The position numbers and the translations under genes were made by a program. Below, in pieces: positions 28,801-41,050 of a stretch of 64,000 bases of DNA (the stretch's first letter is position 1; every line of letters begins with the position of its first letter). The notes below the pieces were generated by a model, which saw only the letters and a program-made list of their open reading frames with translations, did no database searches and was not told the origin of the DNA. Source of the stretch: Syngnathus acus (taxonomy: Eukaryota > Chordata > Actinopteri > Syngnathiformes > Syngnathidae); the NCBI RefSeq assembly GCF_901709675.1, contig NC_051101.1, positions 13,665,416 to 13,729,415 on the forward strand, given 5' to 3'.

Positions 28801-31800
28801 ACCCCGACTCCTCCCTCGACTTGACCACGGAACAGATAGAGGAGACCCTCAAGTACTTCTGTAAGTCTGTCTGTCTGGCTCTGTCTGTCTGTCCGTCTTG
28901 TTCACTTTCACCCACTTGTCTTTCATCATTTCTTTTGGGTCACGTCGACTTGAAGAGTGTAGATTTGCTTCTATAATTAGCCCAGCAATCCCATCAAAAG
29001 CGGAGTCAGTCTTTCCGAGGCGCGCCAGCATAGCTATGCGCATAATTGACTTTACTTTTCTTCTTTCTGACTGACGACAAGGGAACAGCTGACGCTTTTG
29101 TTCTTATTAACTCGAGTCGAGTCCATTCTGTGCTGCTCTTTGGATCCCTGTCGGAGTCGTGTTGCACCTCAAACAAATGGTCAGATATCAAGATCTGTTT
29201 CCACGTAGCCACCCAAACGTTCATTTCTTTGCTCATTTTTCCATTGAGGTGGCCTAGGACTGACTCCAACTAGCATTGTAACATAGCCGCTGTCTAGTAT
29301 GGATTGGAAGTTTCCAGGAAAGAAGTAGTCTGTTGAATACAGAATATGGACCAAGCACATGTTTGGGGTCATCACATCCGGTCTCCTGCAGCCGAGCGAC
29401 ATCCTTTTAATGTGACGACTTTGTCTGCTAAGTGGTCCAAGTTCTAGGCTTGTATGTCGTCAACTGCAACATCATATGTTCATTTCAATCTTATTACGTC
29501 ATGATGGAGTTCCTATGTGGTCCACGTCATCTCTTCCAACTCCATGCTGCTCAGCCGTGGGCTGCTATGGCAACCACTCGCAAGGACGGGAAAGGGGAGC
29601 GCGAGGGAGGGAGGGAGGGAGGGAGTGTGTGTGTGGTGGAGCTTGCTGACGTACTAGCTTGAGTCAGATAGCATTGCTCCTCTCATTGGCTGTTCCAACT
29701 GGCCCACCCTGCACACTCCAGCCACCGTGTCATGGTTTCTGCTGCAAAACCCGTGACTGCTGCACACTCTGCAGCTTTGGATTTCTGGAGTCGCTGTGAA
29801 GGAGGATGCTGTGCTCCTCGTGCAGAGCAAGTGCCGGACGGCCGGGACTGAGCAAAAGACAAGATGCTGCTCTTATTAGGCGTACTGGAGAATAAATCCA
29901 CAGGAAAGCATTGATGGATGGGGACAAGAAAGGATACTGAACAACCATCAAAAAGATGTCCGGACTCGCTAGATAAAAAAGGCATAATAGGGATGCTGAC
30001 ACTTATGTGAGACCAGAAGAAGAAGAGTCCTGGGAAGTTGTCAGCATGGCACCACAAACAATATGGAGCACAATAATAGCCTGGCAGCAAGCTGCTAATG
30101 AGTGTGGGAGCAAAAAGGACATGCACAACATTGGAGGGTGGGCCAATACACTGTGAAGCGGACCGCTGGAGCCCAGCTGATCATCTCGGAGCATGCTTGG
30201 CCGTCGGAGGCCATCCAATCCAAGCGCGTCTCCGAGCAGCGACCATGAAGAGACGGGCTCAGAGGGTTGGCAAAGCGGACTACTATGAATTGGACTGGTA
30301 CTATGAAGAGTGTACTGATGGTAAGAAACTAGAACAAGTTATACTGCACAAGAGTTGAGGTGACTCATTTGTTTATTTGGGGTTGTCAGTGGATGATCGC
30401 CCTTTGTGCATGTGTGGCATGATGCTCTTTGATAACCACGTGAACTCTATAAGGCACAGAGCAGGATTAATGGTGTCCCCCCGATCATTGCACAAACTGG
30501 GTGTTTTGTATTTGGTAGCAGAATTTCAGACCGTTTCTTTTTCTCAATCGATGCAGCTGAGTCACTGTGGATGCTCTGTGGGCATATTGTCTAAAAACAT
30601 CCATCCATCCATCCATCTCCCTCAGTTGGAGACAGGAGACTAGTTAGCAGTACTTTACGTGGTCATATTGATTCTTTATTTTATCGTTGATTTCTTGATC
30701 CATGAAATATTTCGACTGTTTTGAAGGAGAATCGCAACGTTGCACGTGTGAAAAAGATGTTACATAACAGCTGGACATATTGCAGCCCCCTCCCCTCACC
30801 CTAAATAAATGTAAGCTGCTTAATATGATTCAGTTCAGCTTTGCAGAAGACTCAATTCGATGACACACCTTAGTTCACACGTCTCTATGATCAAATGATT
30901 TGAAAACTTCGTTTTTTCCCAGTCTTGTTTTTGAAGTGCTGAGCCACAATTCAAGAGTAATATCTTCAAAACATTTGTCACATTCAAGTTATTTCTGTGA
31001 CCGATGTAGGTTTGTCTGGGATATAACCAAACTAGCATGAGAAGGCAGATTATGATAATGCATTAGAAGTTTGCTAATATGCTAAGGTGAATCAGTGCAC
31101 AAATAGTTGAGCAGTCCTGCATCATACTGCCATTGAGTGGAGTTACTCAAGCGAGAGGGAACTTGCTAAGCAATTTCTGTGATTGGCAGCCACTAATGAG
31201 CACAAAGTTGAGCTCTTTGGACACAAGCCACATTCATTTACGGGCCACTAAAGACGCTGTGGCTGGTGGCCGGCCGGCCACACCCTGCAAACAGGTGCAC
31301 AACTGTTTTTGTTTGTCTGCCGGCACCAGGGAGACTCCACAGGACTGTACCAAGTCACCTGAGGGGCGGGGGGGGGGGGGGGGGGGGTATTATATGTCAC
31401 ACACCAAAGTGTGCCTAAAGATGTCATGATTATTTGAAATCATTTGAGCATTTAACAACGGAATAAAATACCCGTTGTGCATGCTATTTGACCTCATCTG
31501 AGTCATTGAGTGACAAATCGCAGAGAAGGGGAGGGAGGGAGGGAGGAGTCAGGTTGTCTGATTCTCAGCGACAACTAGCACCACACACCACACACACACA
31601 CAGACCAGCTTAAGAACTCTCAGATGATGTTTTTTTTTTTGATGAATCCACTTTTTCAACCGTAATTGACTCACCACAATTCTGTAAATGACAAATATGC
31701 AGTATAGATTTGTTTTCCTCTTTGGTTGTTGTTACGGCCGTGCCATGGAATTGCGCTTTTGAGTGGCGAATGGCACTTGTTCCCTTTCACGCTGGTGACC

Positions 31801-34800
31801 GTGGAGCCGAGGGCTGGCCAGAGGATGTCACCGAATTTCTTCATCTACCTCAACGAGGGAGCACGGAACAAGAGGAGGAAATGGATTGTGCAAGTCAGAC
31901 AGAGCTAGAACAGCTGGTGGGAGTGGATAGAATGGATCAAGTTCCAAACCAAGGTAGTCAGTCTCTCGTGTTCGGTTGGACCTGGCTTCAATGACTCGAC
32001 TGTGCTCGTTGGTCTTTGCTCTCGCTATGTCGGTCTGACGTGGAATCGTGTATTTGTAGCTGAGAAAGCATTTCCCATTTGACTTTGCTTGAAAGAGATA
32101 TGATCTGTGCAATGTATCATATTTGCATTTTGCCACTTTCTAGCTTATCGGTTCAAACTTCTTTGTTGAATTTCATGTCAAGTGAAATACACTGCTAAGC
32201 ATGTCATGAGCAGTCAATTGTGTAACGCTGACCAGTTAGCATTTTGATCAACCTTTGTGATCCCATCTCTTCTTCATGCTATCTGGATTAGCAGGCTTGG
32301 CCCTTATCACACCACGTATTAAATTACAGTCACCGACAGAATTCAGGTCACAGGTCCGTCCGTCCCTTCAATAACGCACGTGTCTAACAACTTGGAGTAA
32401 AGAGGACAAATAAGCCAAGTCTTTTATATTTCTATTAGTCCTGCAGTAAAACAACTTTTCGGTGTAAAAGTTTCTTCTTTAATTGGGTTTGTATGACAAG
32501 ACTCCACGTTTTCAGCATGTTCAACAAAACAAATACACTTGACTCTGACTTGCAGGTATCTCACAATCCTTATGCACTTTTAGCATAGCACAACCACTGG
32601 TGCACACATTTCCAATGCACCTTTCCTCTACTGGCAAGAATTATGCAATTGGACAACTCCGATATGTTTTCATTGCCTTTGTCTGTACGTATTTAGTATC
32701 CATCTGTTGATTATTGTCTTGGCGTTTGCTCCTGGCCGGCCTACCTGTGCACAGCACAGGAGGAAATGAAAATCATTGATTTGCATTGTCCACCTGTGTT
32801 TTGCATTTTGGGAGTGAGCTTCATTTGGTTAGGGTTAGTAAAGCTTTGCTCATTCACGCAGTGCTGTGCGCCGATCGAGTGGGACAGATGACAAAGACCT
32901 ACAGTGACATTGACGCCGTCACTCGACTGCTGGAAGAGGTGAGAGAGATGCTTTCTTTCCAATTCGTCCACATCAGCAACTCAACCGCTTGAACAATATG
33001 ACAACTCCGATGACTTCCAAGATTTCAACAGTAGTTGACATTTCAACCAAAAATGGATTTTCACTGAGGAACCTCCTCATTAATGTTGTTGCTTGATGTC
33101 AGGCCTATTCATGATTGAGCCAAAGAGTGTTGCAATCAGAGCGTGGACATTCTATTTGTCTTATCAACTGTCATTTAGCATTTTTCAAAAGAAGGCTTGG
33201 ACTTGTCTTGAACTCTGTCACTCTTTTGTTGTCGGTTTCCGACGCATGGTGTGCAGAAGGAGCGCGACTTGGAATTAGCGGCTCGCATCGGTCAGTCACT
33301 GCTCAAGAAAAACAAGGCCCTGAGCGAGAGAAACGAACTGCTGGAGGAGCAAGTTGAGCACATCCGAGAGGAGGTGGGTCCGGACGGTCGGGCGAGCGAG
33401 CGTGCCTGCCATCCGGACGCATTTTTGGAATAGCTAATGTTCAGCATCAGCAATGCTAGGATGTGCCTGGTTTCAGTGTTGCTTTTTCTCTTGGCCACAT
33501 TTAGGTCTCCCAGTTACGCCATGACGTGTCCATGAAAGATGAGCTGTTGCAGTTCTATAGCAACGCCGCTGAGGAAAGCGAGGGGGAGTCCGTCACTTCC
33601 ACACCGTGAGCTTCCTTTCATTTTGTTGTCTTGGTGAATGCATTTCGAATTGGAGGAGGAAAATGGATTTGGGAAACAAGGAGCAGTGTCAAACTTCTGT
33701 ACACAACTTTTTTTTTTTTTTTTTTTTCCTTTTTCCAGCCTTCTTTAGTGACCTAAGACAAGCAAAGTCAATGTGATCCATTGCAATTCCATACTCCTGC
33801 AAAATACAGCACATTTTAGTCCAGTTCGGTTTTACCCGATGAACTCGTTCACAACCACATTTTTGTCGGGCCCATTTGGAAAAGTCCTGGGATCAAAACA
33901 GGATGGAATTATTTCTGCATTTCAACTAGTTTCACCTCATTCCATGATGTAGTATTTGTCTATTTCTACACAGTGAGTGTTGCTAATTCTTTGCATGCAT
34001 GTGCTTAAATAGCGTGCGAGCGAGCGAGAACAACGTGTCGACACCGACTTGTTTCCCCCTGGACTCCTTGCAGAAGAAACTGAAAGATCTAGAAGAGGAA
34101 AATAAATCCCTACGCTCTGAGGTTGGTACGCACGCACGCACGGACATGCGCGCTTGAAAAAGAAAAATATCCCAAAAGACTCCAACAGCTTGAATGTCCA
34201 CTGTCATGCTCTAGGCCAGCCACTTGGAGACAGAAACTCTGTGCTATGAAGAAAAAGAGCAACAGCTGGTCAACGATTGTGTCAAAGAACTTGGTGAGTA
34301 TTTCAGCAGTTTGGGGAGACGGACCACTTTGCTAATTTGGTCTTTGTGATGTTGCCAGGTGTGGCAAATGTCCAAATCTCCTCTCTGGCTGAAGAGCTGG
34401 CCAGGAAGTCTGAGGATGCTTCCAGACAGCAGGAGGAGATCACTCATCTTCTCTCCCAGATAGTTGACCTCCAGAAAAAGGCCAAGATGGTGCGCACTTT
34501 GACAATATTCTATTTTGATATCATGTATACATATATACGTTTTATTGACCAGGTTGTTTGTATATTTGACAGCACGCTGTGGAGAATGAAGAACTCACAC
34601 AGCACCTAGGAGCTGCCAAAGATGCTCAGCGACAACTGACTGCTGAGGTCAGCTTCCCCCCCCCCCACGTGTTTTATATTTAGCTTTACTTTGAACTGGC
34701 CCCTTCTTTGTCTGTGTGCTAGCTGCGTGAGTTGCAGGACAAGTATGTGGAGTGCATGGAGATGCTCCATGAGGCCCAAGAGGAGCTGAAAAACCTGCGA

Positions 34801-37800
34801 AATAAAGCCGTTCCGTCAAACACTCAGAGGCGCTTTCATTCCCTGGGCTTGTTCCCAATGGTGAGCTTCACAAAGTAAACACCAATACTGTGAAGGAAAT
34901 GCAGATCTTTTTTTTTTTTTATCAATTGCTATGATGTTACTGTGATATTTGAAGTCACGGCAACATTAACATTTTCTTCCTAGGACTCTCTGGCAGCTGA
35001 AATAGAAGGCACCATGAGGAAAGAACTTCAGATGGATGACCCAGATGTTGAGGAGCTAAGGTAGAATTTGAAAGCTGCTTTCCCTCAAATGCCAGCTGTA
35101 ATTTTGTTTTGTGATTTTCACCTTAGACTGCAGCCCAAGCGTGTGTTCCAGACTGTGAAGAACCTCAACCTTGTGCGCCAGCAGCAGCAGCAACGCTCGC
35201 CCCTCAACATCCCGGGCTCCAATCAGTCTTCATGTATCACTTCGGGGCGCTCCAGCAGGGTGGGCACCCCTCGCTCCAACTCGGTGTACGGCAGCGAAAC
35301 AGGGAGTGGAATCACGCTGGACAACAGAAGTAGCTGCATCCTGGAGAACCCGGATAACGGGTGGGTACCAATCATTTCATGACTTAGGTTGCACATCCAT
35401 ATTGGTATAGCTACTCGTGCCGTCAGGCCAAATGTCCTCTTTTCAATTCCGCTTTATCGATGGATTGTCTGGCGGTGCAGGTGCGAGGACTCAAACAAGC
35501 GGCCCCCGGGGACCCCGGGCACCCCTGGCGGTCGGGACCTGGAGACAGCCTTGCGCCGCCTGTCCCTCCGCCGCGACAACTACCTCTCGGAGAAACGTTT
35601 CTTTGACGAGGAGAGGGAGAAGAAGCTGGCCTTCCTGGAGGGGGAGGAAAAGGAAGGCAGCCAATGTAGCCCAGGCCCCGGGACACCCACCGAGAGTCTC
35701 TTCTCTCTCTGCTCGCATCCGTCGTTGGGGAGCATGTGGACGGGCTACTCGTTCAGCGCCAGATCCTACCTCCCGGAGAAGCTGCAGATTGTAAAGCCGC
35801 TAGAAGGTGAGCGAGTCCCCCGCTCCGTGACAAAGACAATCCCAGTCTTTGCCATTTTCTGTTATGTGGCGCCATCTAGTGTACAATGTCTTTTTTTTGG
35901 CAGCAAATGACAAATCGTTTTGTTCCCCCCCCCCCCCCCCCCCCCCCCTCTCATTGGCAGGTTCTGCCACACTCTACGCATGGCAACGGTTGGCGCAACC
36001 CCACATGGGCGCTCTGCTGGACGATCGGCCCGGCGTGGTCACAAAGGGCTTCCGCACTCTGTCACGTGAGCACCATGAGCACCACGAGGCGGATGGCTGG
36101 CAACTGGACCAGCCAGAGGAAGACGAGGTCTCCAGTGACTCGTGCGCGGCGGGCTCGTCGGGAGAGTGCTCCGCTTCTTCGCTTTCCAAGAACGATGCCA
36201 GTAGCCAGTGGGAAAGCACGCCTTGCCAAAGAGCAGGGACAATTCAAGCAAAAGATGCACCCCCCTCTTCCTCTGAGATGATGAACGGGCATGTGGACTT
36301 CAAGGAAGTCGGCACATTGGAGCACATGCCTGGTGAGGTAGCCTCTTAGCTGCTGTTACAGAACAATAATGGCCACCTTGGATCACGGGGGGTTGCCACG
36401 GGGTTGGGGTGGAGTCGAATGGTTGGGAGGGAGGGAGGGAGGGAAAAGTGGACATCTCAACATCCCAGTGTGAGACGCCATCATGCATGGTCACTCATCT
36501 GCACACACGTGTCCGTCCATCCATCCCACACAGTTCCAGTATGTGCTGCTGTTGAACACCCTCAAAACCGAGTACTTTTTTTTATTTTTAATATCTATAT
36601 TTCTTCACTTTCCAAACTCATTCTTTCCTTCCTATTTTCCTTTCCGATGCAATGCTTGACTCTGCACTCACTGGTGACATGGGGTCTACTGTTGCTTGCT
36701 ACTAATTAGGGCAGTTCCAAAGATCATCGACATGGTATCTTAATTCATCGGATTGTCGTCGCGGTGCGATTCATCTCCATTTCAAAGATGTGAATGTAGA
36801 GAGATGCAATTGACTGCTCCGTTCCTGTGTTACTTCTCCATCTCATTCACAGAATGGTGTGACCAGTCAATGCACCTTTCTATCCTTTTCTGTGCTGGGA
36901 ACAAATCCAGTCTCATGTAAAACTCCAATACTGTCAAACGATCTGGCTTTTTTAAAAACAGTCTCAGCACATAGACACTGCTCAGGCACTGCTCAGGGTC
37001 ACGCGAGCTCACATATCAGGTGGTGTTATGGAGCAGCTGTCCAAGTCACATGAAGGATGGAAGGAAGGAAGGAAGGAAGGAAGGAAGGCACGACGCGCTT
37101 TAATATTGGAGTTGACTTTGCTCTACTGGTGAATTTCCAGCACATCTCCTCCAACCCATGGCCATATTCGTTAGTGTGTCATTGTGCTTTTTGTTGATGC
37201 ACTTTGACCTTGACAAACGCTTTTGCTTTTACTTTGGGTTTCTGCTGTGAACGTTGGGCTTTTTTCCCCCCTCAATCTTTCTGTAGCTCCATTTGGGTGC
37301 CTGCTCATGTATTCTCTCTCCTTTTCTCTGCCATAGTTAACTTCCCAGGCAAGTGTCTGTCGCACACCAGCTCCACCTACACATTGACCACCTGCAGGAT
37401 TCTCCACCCCTCTGATCAGATGAGCTCCAGGTAAACAAAAGCTTACTTACTTGACTGTGTGTCCAATCACGGCGGCGGCGGCGGCGCGGCAGGCGCTTTT
37501 CACAAAGATGTACCTTGTCCCTGTGATTTCATTGGCCTCCCTCGGCAGATCGTGCGTTGACGAAGAGGAAGTGGAGTTGTATCATATGGTTGTCATAGAG
37601 CAGAGCCAATGAGTGCAATGTGGGTGAGGGAAGGCATGGATGGATGGCAGTGTCTTGCTGTGGGATGGAACACTCCAAATGAGCACATCTAACTGACTCA
37701 CGCTGATCAATGGCAAAGATTTGATGCTTACAATACAATACATCAAAGCATGTTACATATGAGTCGCTGCACAAAATGAGTGGTCGGTCTACTGAGTGGC

Positions 37801-38853
37801 GCCTGCCTGCCTGACTCAACTCAATGGTGTGTGGAAAGTTTGAAAGCTCTACTACTTGAATGCTTTGATAACTAATTGGGTTCAATTTGCTACATTTCCA
37901 CACCAACTACGGATCCTGTTTGTGTCCATGCGCCCATCCCACCGCAATCCGCTCTCATTTTTCACTGGTGTGTTTCCAGCTCAGCTCTGTCGTCATGTCA
38001 GAGTAGCGGCAGCACGACTCCGCCGGTCTCCTGTGCTTCGCGTACTCCCTCCTACACGCCCTGCTGCACCCCACGGCGCCGCCTCTCCGTGGCCGAATCC
38101 GCCACCAACCTTCGAGACTCCACTAAGGTCACCAGCAGCTCGCTGGGGCTGGGACGCCTCCTGCTGGAGCACGGAATCTCTGCGTCGCCGTACCAGCCCG
38201 GCGGCCGGGATCGAGGAGAGCCGCCCGCGTCCTGTGTCGTCGTCGCCGCCGCCGAGGGAAATGACCACAGGCTGATGAAGAAACGCCCCGACAGCCTCCT
38301 TCTCCTCCGGCCATCCACGCCACCAAATTCTTGCGCCAGATCCACACCCCACTGCCAAGATTTTCAGTTCAGCCCCTCCGATGACGACCCACCCTATTTT
38401 GACACGTTCCTGGCCTCTAAACCGGCGCGCATCATCCTGAGGGAGACGGAGAGGGAGCGAGGCGCCCAGTCAGACGACCAAGGTCAAACAGAGATGTTGA
38501 ACCTCAGACTTGTGGAAAAAGTTAAAAGTTTCCGCACCACTGTTGGGCCTCACAGCGCCGCCGCCGCCGCCATGGCGCCTGCAAGCACTTTGTTGGCTCC
38601 ATTTTGCTCTCCTGGACTTGGGAGCGCCACGCTGGGTCTGAACACCGGACTGAGGAGGAATCCAAGCTATCCTGCCATGGTAGGAGCCAGTATGGCTATG
38701 AAGGATCCCCATACGGCTGACCTTCTCATCCCGCATTCCATGCAAGGCCCACAAGCCCAGGCGGCAGTGCACAGCCACGACATCACGACAAAGCCGCAGG
38801 ATGCCGCCGCCGTCTCATCGCTGCAAGACTCCATGCGCAATGGACAGTCATGA
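25827..38853 (+). CDS. trak1: Trafficking kinesin-binding protein 1 (Milton-type adaptor)
   Basis: TRAK1 links mitochondria, through Miro, to kinesin-1 and dynein/dynactin. Coding exons: 25827-25860, 28666-28860, 32862-32938, 33257-33373, 33505-33605, 34013-34121, 34215-34293, 34359-34489, 34573-34647, 34723-34860, 34984-35060, 35127-35360, 35481-35806, 35961-36332, 37337-37430 and 37980-38853, about 1,010 residues. Exons 2-10 form the HAP1-N coiled coil (LPELEIISLLEEQLP, GQMTKTYSDIDAVTRLL, THLLSQIVDLQKKAK). Exons 11-16 hold the Milton region (SLAAEIEGTMRKEL, ALRRLSLRR, SYLPEKLQIVKPLEG, CRILHPSD). The first exon ends YRDAETIT, joining to DVC as in TRAK2 (SESITDVC). The start is uncertain: the frame stays open upstream to 25671 without another ATG, so an earlier exon may exist. 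If the exon 14 donor is skipped, the frame ends with five extra residues (GEVAS) at 36350. Resemblance to TRAK1 throughout and the ulk4 neighbour exclude TRAK2. Confidence 0.95.
25861..28665 (+). other. trak1: trak1 intron 1
   Basis: An intron of about 2.8 kb from donor GTACGT to acceptor GTGTCTTTCAG. It holds a T-run (about 26970-26994) and unique sequence, with no other protein-like exon that I recognise. Confidence 0.6.
30245..30320 (+). CDS. trak1: Candidate alternative first exon of trak1 (a)
   Basis: An ATG at 30245 opens 25 codons (beginning MKRRAQRVGK, rich in Tyr and acidic residues, ending EECTD) and reaches a good donor, GTAAGA at 30321. The exon ends in phase 1, so splicing to 32862 gives ...CTD-V-LCADRVGQM. 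This mirrors the short mammalian TRAK isoform that I recall as joining EE-V-LCADRVGQM. The result would skip the exon at 28666-28860. The ATG context (GACCATGA) is good. Isoform use is inferred. Confidence 0.5.
31368..31387. repeat. G20 homopolymer run
   Basis: Twenty consecutive G after GAGGGGC. Prone to G-quadruplex formation and to sequencing-length error. Confidence 0.9.
31881..31953 (+). CDS. trak1: Candidate alternative first exon of trak1 (b)
   Basis: An ATG at 31881 opens 24 codons (beginning MDCASQTELEQL) and ends at a GTAGTC donor in phase 1, compatible with the exon at 32862. It is preceded in the same frame by acidic, open sequence. Phase fits by chance one time in three and the donor is weaker than that of the exon at 30245, so this is tentative. 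Confidence 0.25.
35925..35948 (+). repeat. trak1: C24 run serving as polypyrimidine tract of trak1 exon 14
   Basis: Twenty-four consecutive C followed by TCTCATTGGCAG and the exon at 35961. This is the only pyrimidine tract before that acceptor, so its length could affect splicing. Confidence 0.85.
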
Positions 38854-40170
38854 TGAAACATTACGGTCTACTTTCAAGACCATGCAGCATCTAGAGTGTG
38901 AATATCCCCACTAGCCATATAACCTTGGCAACAATATTCATTGACGCAAATGAAATTGTGGCAACTGTACCTAGTGTGTCTTTTGCTGTCACATCCATGA
39001 CATGTGCAATATATTATTTCAGTACAAATATGTGGCCGGCAAAGCATAAGAAAAATGTTTGATTTCCCCCATTGACCTGCTCAACTTGAACAATTGCACT
39101 AGCTGTAAGATTGAAATGACGTGGAAGATGCAAAATGAGGGATTTGAATCCTAAAAGTGTTCTTCTCTTCAACCCTCCAGCAAATGGTGCACCCGAATCA
39201 AAATGCTTGCCTATTCCAATGATGTCATTTTTCCATTCAGGCCGTTATGGTAGTTGTGAGCATATATGTCACACTGCTGGACAAAAATGTGCTGTAAGCA
39301 TTTCTTTGCCATTGGAGGACAAAATATTGTCAAGTGACTTCCTGGCAGTCTCCTTTAATGTGGATGCAATGTTCATTTGTGCCTAAAACCACTAACCTAG
39401 TTTTAATACTGTTTTGCATTTTTACATCATAATTCATAAGATGGAAAAAGAACTCCCCCAAACACATGAAATTTGTTCCATTAAGGCTGCGCTCTTGTTT
39501 GTTGTAAAACATGATTGGCGGGAACAGGTAGACCCGATGAAGATCATGTGCTGTGTAGCCATTATGTCTTTTGAATATCCTGTAAAGTAGGTTTGTTTTT
39601 TTTAAACTATGCCTCAAATTAATGTGCTATGAAGCCATTTTTCTTTGTAGAAAAAATCCTTCCATTCTGAAATGTGCTCCAGAAACTTCAGCAGTACATC
39701 TGAAATAAAACCTAAAAAAAATGACAACTCATCCATGGCATAACACTTTGATTTGTAAAACATGACAAAAAGGGAAGTATTTAATCAACTCGTGTCAGAA
39801 GGCTGAAGAATGTGTTGTACAGTTTTCACTCTCATTTCAATCACTGTCTATTGAATGAACGGAATATTGTCTGAACTATTTCCAAAATGTTTTCTGTTTA
39901 ATAGCACACGACTTCAAATTGGCCGTGCTTTTATTTTCAAGTGTGCAATGTGTTCTTATGGCGCCAATTTTGGAAGCTATGACAAATGAATATTAAGGTC
40001 ATGTCTGTGTGCTGCTCTGAATGTATTCATTGACTCGTGTTAATTTAAAAAAATGAAATGTGCAGAAGTATCAAGAAGTTCATATATTTTAAGAGAGGAG
40101 AGCAAACTATTTTCAGGGACAGAGTGTTCTATTTTACATGACTGCACTCTGGATTCAAAATAAATAAAAG
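38854..40170 (+). other. trak1: trak1 3'UTR with two poly(A) signals
   Basis: AT-rich non-coding sequence after the stop codon. AATAAA at 39703-39708 and overlapping AATAAA copies at 40159-40168 are candidate proximal and distal poly(A) signals, giving 3'UTRs of roughly 0.9 or 1.3 kb. No other gene seen. Confidence 0.65.
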
Positions 40171-40930
40171 ACTAATATACAAAAGATGGATGGATGTATG
40201 TGTGCATTCTTTGGAAAAGAAGCAAGTCTTTTATTTTGCTGGATATCAAAGAGATGTGAATATGTCAAAGGACTTGCATCTTTATTTCTTGAACGTTGAT
40301 AAAGGCTGAAGCACACGCCGAAACATGTCTGATAAATAACCTCAATCAATTGCAACCCTTTGCAAACTTTTACCATGTCCACCAGATGTCGCCATCGCTT
40401 AATTATTGGAGTTCTGATTCGTCATCGCTCGAGTTCAGAGACAAGAGTCGAGTCATTCTGCTGCTAACAGACGCTTAAAGACCCACTTGAGTCTCTTAGA
40501 ATAGCAGAAATAGGGACGGACAGAGGGGGGGGGGGGGTATTCCCAATTCTGTCCCCAATTCTTTCTCTGGAAATGAAATAGTGAGCACAAGGGATGTCGC
40601 ACTGCTGGGATTTTCCATGCACGCATCCTGTTGCACGTAGCCTTGCTCAAACGTGTCACGTGACAATTGAGCAAGCGAGGAGAACGTGACAAACCGCAGA
40701 CAGTCAATTGCTTCTATAAACTACCTGGAACGAACAACACCGCATTGATATTTCGTTTCCAGTCATCTTACCCATTTTATATCATGCACCACACTCAGTT
40801 AAGACGTCGATTAAGTTCCATTGTATCTACAATTGGAACAGATGTAATCATCTTTGTGAGCATGCTGCGGCGGCGGCGGCTGGCTGTGTGCAAAGTGCCT
40901 CGTCCAGAATGGACGCTGGCAGCAAAGGAT
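40171..40930. other. Spacer between trak1 and gapdhs
   Basis: About 760 bp. It holds a G-run (about 40527-40539), the second GTCACGTGAC palindrome (40655-40664) and a CGG run (about 40868-40879). No coding sequence recognised. It marks the join between the two conserved gene blocks. Confidence 0.55.
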
Positions 40931-40934
40931 GGCA

Positions 40935-41050
40935 TGACGTCACGTCGCCAGGGAAACCCAGCTCAGCGAGTCACGTGCCACGTATAAAGGCTGAAGTCGC
41001 TCCACTAAGCTGCGCACTCTCTCTCGTTCGAGGAAGCATCAGTCATTGAG
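40935..41050 (+). promoter_or_regulatory. gapdhs: gapdhs core promoter and non-coding exon 1
   Basis: In order: a perfect CRE, TGACGTCA (40935-40942); an E-box, GTCACGTGCC (about 40970-40979); and a TATA box, TATAAA (40983-40988). About 25-30 bp beyond the TATA box the sequence should start a leader exon that ends at the donor GTAAGC after 41050 (CATTGAG before GTAAGC). A CRE close to a TATA box suits CREB/CREM control. The start site itself is inferred. Confidence 0.7.

Larger units (their letters stand above)
28861..32861 (+). other. trak1: trak1 intron 2 (long), hosting the alternative first exons
   Basis: A 4-kb intron. It contains GGGA repeats (about 29606-29626), CATC repeats (about 30597-30617), a 20-nt G-run (31368-31387) and the two candidate first exons described separately. 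The rest shows nothing recognisable. Confidence 0.55.

Noticed and set aside
30000-30244. Possible tRNA or small hairpin RNA upstream of the trak1 alternative exon
   Set aside because: No A/B box pair or clear cloverleaf found. I found no convincing tRNA or known miRNA anywhere in the window.
31710-31908. Alternative frame reading LVTVEPRAGQRMSPNFFIYL
   Set aside because: Looked protein-like at first, but I could not match it to a family and it overlaps the more plausible phase-1 trak1 first-exon frame. Low support either way.
37856-38275. 139-codon + frame overlapping the last trak1 exon
   Set aside because: Out of frame with the clear trak1 coding sequence (CTPRRRLSVAESATNLRDST frame). 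It is a GC-rich shadow.
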